The notes below the pieces were generated by a model. That model was not told the origin of the DNA, made no database searches, and saw only the letters and a list, made by a program, of their open reading frames with translations. From Amoebophrya sp. A120 (taxonomy: Eukaryota; Sar; Dinophyceae; Syndiniales; Amoebophryaceae): a stretch of DNA of 64,000 nt. The position numbers and the translations under genes are program-made. This document shows positions 59,592 to 64,000 of this stretch, piece by piece; within the stretch, counting starts at the first letter, position 1; every line of letters starts with the position of its first letter. The stretch covers positions 767,982 to 831,981 of the forward strand of contig CAJINV010000011.1 in the NCBI GenBank assembly GCA_905178155.1, written 5' to 3'.

Positions 59592-60557
59592 GCGATCGCT
59601 TCGTCGTTCTTGTTACGACAAACTTCGACGACGCAGCAGTAAGCAAGCGGAGAGGGGGCTGCCACAGTCGCTACTTCGGGAGAGTTTGAGGACGTAGTTC
59701 GAGAACACCAACGGCTGGTGCGACGCGTTAGGACCTTCAAAAGTCGTCCTAACGCGCCAGGATCAGAATTAGCTACCTGCGCGCGGTTCCATTCTGCTTG
59801 ATGGGGAAATGTCAGAGAAACAATTTAGCCCAGCAACAAGAACCCCAGAAGTAAATCACTATTGTAGACAAACAAGAGAACAGCTTTTGAGACAGCGCGG
59901 GGCAGCGTGCTCGTGTCTGATGAGTTTTTTTCTCCTGTTGTGACAGCCACCCTTTCAGATGTGTCGATGTAGTGGTCATCCGTGCGTGCTTCTGTTTGCA
60001 TTCACTATTTCTGTCTTGCACAGCTGTTGCAGCATCACATGCGACTGTCACTGAAACAGAACTTGAATTGTGTTCGTCCACCGCTTCACCGGAACCCTTT
60101 CTTCGACGATATTGAAGACCGAGTTTCAAATATCAAAAGAGTAAGAGAATGAATGCACTTCTACATATACACATAGCTGCATTAGAACTTGAGCTGCTGT
60201 TTTTTCCCATCCAATCCTCTGTGATGGTTACTCGAGATTGTTGTCGTGCGCGGCTTCGAAGAAGGAAGGTTGTCATAAATTTTTTCGTGCGCTGAATAAA
60301 TCCTCTTACTTTGTCATTGTCCCCCAATCACTTAAGTACAAGACCCCTTCTCGTCTTCCGCTCTTTCTTCATTCACCGATATCGTACTCCCTGAAAAAGA
60401 AAATAAATGCCCACGTTTGACTACAAAAAGGCACAACTTTCAACAATTAATAGCACGACAAGTAGAGCGCAGAAGTAAGCTGTAGGTATTAATCTTCTGC
60501 TTGTCACTCGGAAAAGGTATAGTCTATTTTCGCGAGTAGTACCTACACTACTAGAAA
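59592..60557. other. Spacer with hairpin and dispersed repeat
   Basis: No gene seen. An 11-bp perfect stem, CGCGTTAGGAC (59724-59734) with GTCCTAACGCG (59746-59756), lies about 130 bp after the small membrane protein. Confidence 0.55.
60039..60083 (+). repeat. Diverged 45-bp dispersed repeat, copy 2
   Basis: 42 of 45 bases as in 58731-58775, same strand, 1,308 bp downstream. Confidence 0.8.
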
Positions 60558-60944
60558 ATGGCGTCCCTCGAGCAGACCATTGACGAGCAGCACCAGGATC
60601 TGACCCTGTTTGTGCAGAACCTGCTGAAAGAGATGCAGAGCAGGTTCCAGACCATGTCTGACGGCATTGTCAACCGTATTGACGACATGGGAGGGCGGAT
60701 CGACGATTTGGAAAAGTATATTCGTTTACACACTCCAGTTCCTCTTGATCTCTCATCGAGCAGGAGGATAGAAGTGCCTGTTGGTGTCTTTGAAATGCAC
60801 GAAGGTAGATCCGTATCTAGAAATTGTGATGCATGACGCTACTGAACTACAACAAACGAAACTAACAGGTCTATCGGCGAGCTTATGACGGAGGCCGGCG
60901 TAAGCGAGGATGTCGCCGCCGCACCTGCTAGTGGAGAAAAATGA
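60558..60944 (+). CDS. HSBP1: Heat shock factor-binding protein 1 homologue
   Basis: Exons 60558-60715 and 60869-60944, with a GT-AG intron of 153 bp, encode 77 residues, the usual size of the family. The coiled-coil core is strongly conserved ([18 protein letters not shown], then [14 protein letters not shown]). Only after splicing does it continue with the expected [15 protein letters not shown]1 forms a trimeric coiled coil that binds the heat-shock factor trimerisation region and dampens its activity; it is also reported in WASH-complex assembly. It has a conventional intron and no introner. Reading through the intron would give a 92-residue product with an unrelated end, so the splice is well supported. 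Confidence 0.93.
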
Positions 60945-61929
60945 ATTCCGGAAGACGTCTTGTCGCAGCTCTGTCGTAACAGTAGATCAAGCATTATTTC
61001 CAAGATAACAAAGTTTATTTTTGGATGCGGTTCATTCATCGTGCTGGAGAGCAAAAGAAAAGCGCATGGAGCTACAGCATTCTCACTAACCACCCGGAAC
61101 GAAACGAAAAAATAGCACGAGTCGCTAAGTGGAAGTGCTACTTGGTTACAGAGGTAAAGACGTAAAATTAAGAAAGCTTCAAGTGCTAAAAATCCGCTGC
61201 CTTCAAGCTGCGTGTACACAGCGGTGTAAAATTTGTTCTTCTGGTGAGCAGTTACAATCATTATTCAAAAAAGTCAAAAGCGCGAAGATTTGGCGCCATT
61301 CGGTGGTCACTGGGATGTAGTAGCACTTTACAAATAAAGTGGGCTACTTTGTGCAACTTGAACTTCTAGAAAGGGATGGGGAAATGAAACAACAGCAAAA
61401 CGGAATCCATTGAGTGACCCTGATTTTTTTTCTCTGCGCCCATCGGTCGTGAGTCGGTCCTTGCTTGAAGTCCTACCAAATGTTAATGTAAATGTTGTCC
61501 ACCCGTAGGTATGATAAATAATAATTCTGGAAGAAGACCTCATCTTCAAGCACGTTGGGCCACATACAAAAGTTTGTTGAAAGAGTTAGAGTGCTTTATT
61601 GGGTCCACCTGTTTATCACATCGGTCTACTTACAGAATCCATGTGCTGTCTGTCACTGTCTGTCACCCCGTCGTGCTGTGCTTCATTGTTCTTTTTTTCG
61701 AGTTTGACCCGCACTTCTAGGTACTGGCCTATGCCGTGTGAAGAAACCATACTATTTTGACTCAAGACCAAAATCGTGACCGTGAGAGTTTACAGGGGAA
61801 AAAAAAACAGCACATAAAGAAAACAATTCATTATACATTCTTTTTCAGTACAATAATCACGACATCTGGTGTTTGCATAGAAAGCACAGAGCTTGATAGA
61901 TTGAAACACGAAGAAGCTCCACTGCAAGT
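60945..61929. other. AT-rich spacer
   Basis: No gene seen on either strand. The promoter of the next gene should lie near its right end, but no motif could be assigned. Confidence 0.55.
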
Positions 61930-64000
61930 ATGGCTATGGTAAACAACCTTCCTACTTTCCACAGTGGTGGGTCGATGCCGTCCTCCACCCGGCGCGGGCC
62001 CGCGGGCGTGAAGCGGGGTCTGCAGACTGTCGAGGAATTTCAGCCTACCTCAGACCCAAACCTGCTAAAGGATGAGTACGGAAACACGCACGAACGCGAA
62101 GATGTCCCCGTGTCGCCCACGGAGAGTGAGGCCGTGCAGTCGGAGCACAGCAGCGACAGTCCGAGTGAGGACAAATCTGGCAGCACCTCCGGGGAGGGCG
62201 AGGGCGCGAACTATCAAAGTGAAAAAAGCCCCCACCCCATATCGGAAACGGAAGATGCGCGAATTTGTGATGCTGCATTTGAGTACACAAATCGACTTGT
62301 ATTGCTAGAAGGCCAAGAGACGAAGCTGCGGCCTAAATTGCGGGCAGTCTGTCATGCTGTTTCCCACTTCCAGTTGCCTCCTGTCATCCTGGAGCTGCAA
62401 GGCTTGCCCACGCTAGGCAGCATTACAGTCCGCATCTTTTGCCTTCTAGCATCACAAAGCTGATTTGTGGCCACAAATCTGCATCGCAGATTTCCGCTTT
62501 GATATGGGGAGGGGGCATTTTCATTGTAATACGAACTTTGCGAAAAAAGTCTACACCGCGATCCCCATCCCCTTTGACTTCTTCGGCTATCCACAGGAAA
62601 TTTCCCGTACACGTCCAAATGTGGCTTCCGCATTACAAACTTTTCCTTCGAACCTCTTCAGCATGACAAGTTGCTTCTTCTAAGTTGGTGAAATTTGTGA
62701 TGCATTTTGTACGCGTGCGGGAATTATTTGTATTGCATATCAGCATCGGAAAAAGGACGGCCAGCGCGGCGGACACGTATCTCCTTAATCCCATCGTCGG
62801 GGCCGCGGTAACGGGGGCGAGGCAAACGCTGTATCAGAGTCAGTTTCTTTTTGTCGTTACGTTTTGATTTATTTTCACACAGTCAGATCCAGACGTGATG
62901 TCAAAAGATGTTTTCTGGTACGAAGTACAACGGAATTATTCGCATTGGAATGCAAAAGTAGAAGAAAAAAAACGCAGGATAGATGATGATGATGATGATG
63001 ATGAAACCAGGTTGCCGCAGCTGGAAAAGTGGGCTGGTGTCGACACGGAGAAGGCACAAGCGAAGGAAGCCAGAAACCGGAAGCGCATGCGTGCCAAGGG
63101 CGGAAACAGCAAAAAGCGCACCAAATCGGCCGAGAGACAGATGAACGAGAGGTACTGTTTTTAGTTTTACTTAAGGATCATGAGTAGAAGAATGCTCATG
63201 CTGTTTCTTGCTGTTGCGTGAGAACAAAGAGGATCTTTACGGTTGTCGTTGCTCGCTACACAACTTTCCTGGACATCAAGAAATACAACCCTTATTTCTT
63301 GATGCACAAATAAACGAATCATCCAACAGTGAGCTTCAACAGCAGCTTTTGAACGAATCGGCCATGCAAGGCGAGCCGGAGACCGAACCGCACACGAACA
63401 ACTCGACCGTCATGAACACGCCGCGGGGCGTGATGACGAGGCCATCGCAATCCTACATGCAGCCCATGCTGACACCCCGAGGGATATGGAGATGAAAAAG
63501 GTTTTTTTCTTGCTCGTTGCGGAGGAACAAACACAAAGTAAAGGTTGGAGCCAGGTGCTGCTGCACGCAGTACATCTGTGTCTCGAAATGCATGTTGACA
63601 GAAATAACCGTCATAGATGAGCAGCCTTTAGCTGCACGGCGTTCCAAGCTGCTGCAACTTACTCGAGTACTCGTACTGAAAGATCCCCAGCAACAAGAGC
63701 GTCAAGGGACTTTTTCATCCCGATACCCCCAGATGGTCCGACCGTCGGCGCAATCCTACATGGACGATGTCGACCCCAGCGGAATGGGATCCATTGTCGC
63801 CTCCGAGGCCAGTATTGTACGTTTTTTTGTCGTCATGCATAGAACAACGTCTCCTACTCCTACAGCTGCAACTGCTGCTTTATTTCTCATGCGCATAATT
63901 GTCAACTCCAAAAAATGGAAGTTGAAACCGAAACGTTTAAAAACTCATTTAGATGGCACGCTTTCAGAGCGGGAGAGGAAGAAAATGGAACTGCTCGGCA
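61930..64000 (+). CDS. Unrecognised Ser/acidic-rich protein, 3' truncated by the window edge
   Basis: Exons inferred as 61930-62211, 62537-62587, 62745-62838, 62887-63151, 63330-63484, 63731-63816 and 63953 to beyond 64000, all in phase. Three intervening sequences are introners and three are GT-AG introns (62839-62886, 63152-63329, 63817-63952). The N-terminal third is rich in Ser, Glu and Asp. A short hydrophobic stretch follows (PIPFDFFGIGKR, then LLNPIVGAAVTGAR). Next comes an aspartate run and a basic coiled segment (EARNRKRMRAK). Two similar motifs, RPSQSYMQPM and RPSAQSYMDDV, sit in neighbouring exons. No domain is recognised. The 48-bp intron is the least certain join. Confidence 0.6.
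62212..62531. mobile_element. Introner element, new family G
   Basis: TATCAAAGTGAAAAAAGCCC, then CCACCCCATATC; right end GATATGGGGAGGGGGCATTT... closing GTAATA. Exact TSD CGAAC at 62207-62211 and 62532-62536. Only copy of these TIRs in the window. Join GAN-FAKKVY in frame. Confidence 0.88.
62588..62739. mobile_element. Introner element, new family H
   Basis: TATCCACAGGAAATTTCCCG, then TACACG; right end CGTGCGGGAATTATTTGTAT closing TGCATA. Flanks TCGGC and TCAGC. Join FDFFG-IGKR in frame. Confidence 0.8.
63485..63725. mobile_element. Introner element, new family I
   Basis: TATGGAGATGAAAAAGGTTT; right end GACTTTTTCATCCCGATA. Flanks AGGGA and CCCCC do not match. Removal with 5 bases keeps the frame (TPRG-KMVRPS). 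Confidence 0.65.

Noticed and set aside
3835-63725. Interpreting the inserts as ordinary GT-AG introns
   Set aside because: For most copies no position within the 5-bp duplicate gives GT and AG together, while the TAT...ATA borders with TSD are consistent throughout.
1-64000. tRNA, rRNA and snRNA genes, and CRISPR arrays
   Set aside because: No segment showed a convincing cloverleaf with A and B boxes, rRNA core or snRNA signature by eye; repeats here are TE-like and not CRISPR-spaced.

Overview
This window reads as nuclear DNA of a compact-genome alveolate. The best fit is a syndinian dinoflagellate of the Amoebophrya type. The grounds are gene-dense DNA with mid-to-high GC exons and AT-rich spacers, conserved eukaryotic proteins with conventional GT-AG introns (an HSBP1 homologue, a family-34 glycosyltransferase), very large secreted Cys-rich proteins with TSP1 and PAN-like modules, and above all about fifty short inverted-repeat elements lying inside coding exons. 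Genome-wide invasive introner elements with non-canonical junctions are known from Amoebophrya. The species assignment is inference; the elements are read directly from the sequence.

Layout. 1-2053: 3' part of a GT34 glycosyltransferase with conventional introns. 3411-7155: an RRM protein with a long RD/DSRGR-rich tail. About 7718-8188: a second RRM protein (5' end unresolved). 9186-10973: intronless Cid1-type nucleotidyltransferase (TUTase/poly(A) polymerase). 11784-15166: secreted single-pass membrane protein with four Cys repeats. 16663-35371: a giant extracellular-type protein (3,876 codons after removing 25 elements). 37841-43780: an unrecognised gene with 14 elements plus conventional introns. 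43927-44433 (minus): a doubtful small secreted ORF. 45756-47669: unrecognised gene with two elements. 49790-53680 (minus): Ty3/gypsy-type pol lacking its 5' half. 54278-56638: two 585-bp direct copies about 1.2 kb apart. 56784-58521: FKBP-type isomerase split by an element. 59403-59591: small membrane protein. 60558-60944: HSBP1. 61930-end: Ser/acidic-rich gene running off the window, with three element families not seen elsewhere here.

The central system is the introner population. Every well-preserved element starts TAT and ends ATA. It has terminal inverted repeats, is flanked by a 5-bp target duplication, and sits in an ORF so that deleting element plus one duplicate restores the frame. 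At least nine TIR families (called A to I here) coexist. Families A and C occur in both orientations relative to the host gene. Most junctions cannot be GT-AG. Four genes (GT34, nucleotidyltransferase, HSBP1, the small membrane protein) have none, while the giant protein gene has 25. Conventional GT-AG introns occur in the same genes, so two kinds of intervening sequence coexist.
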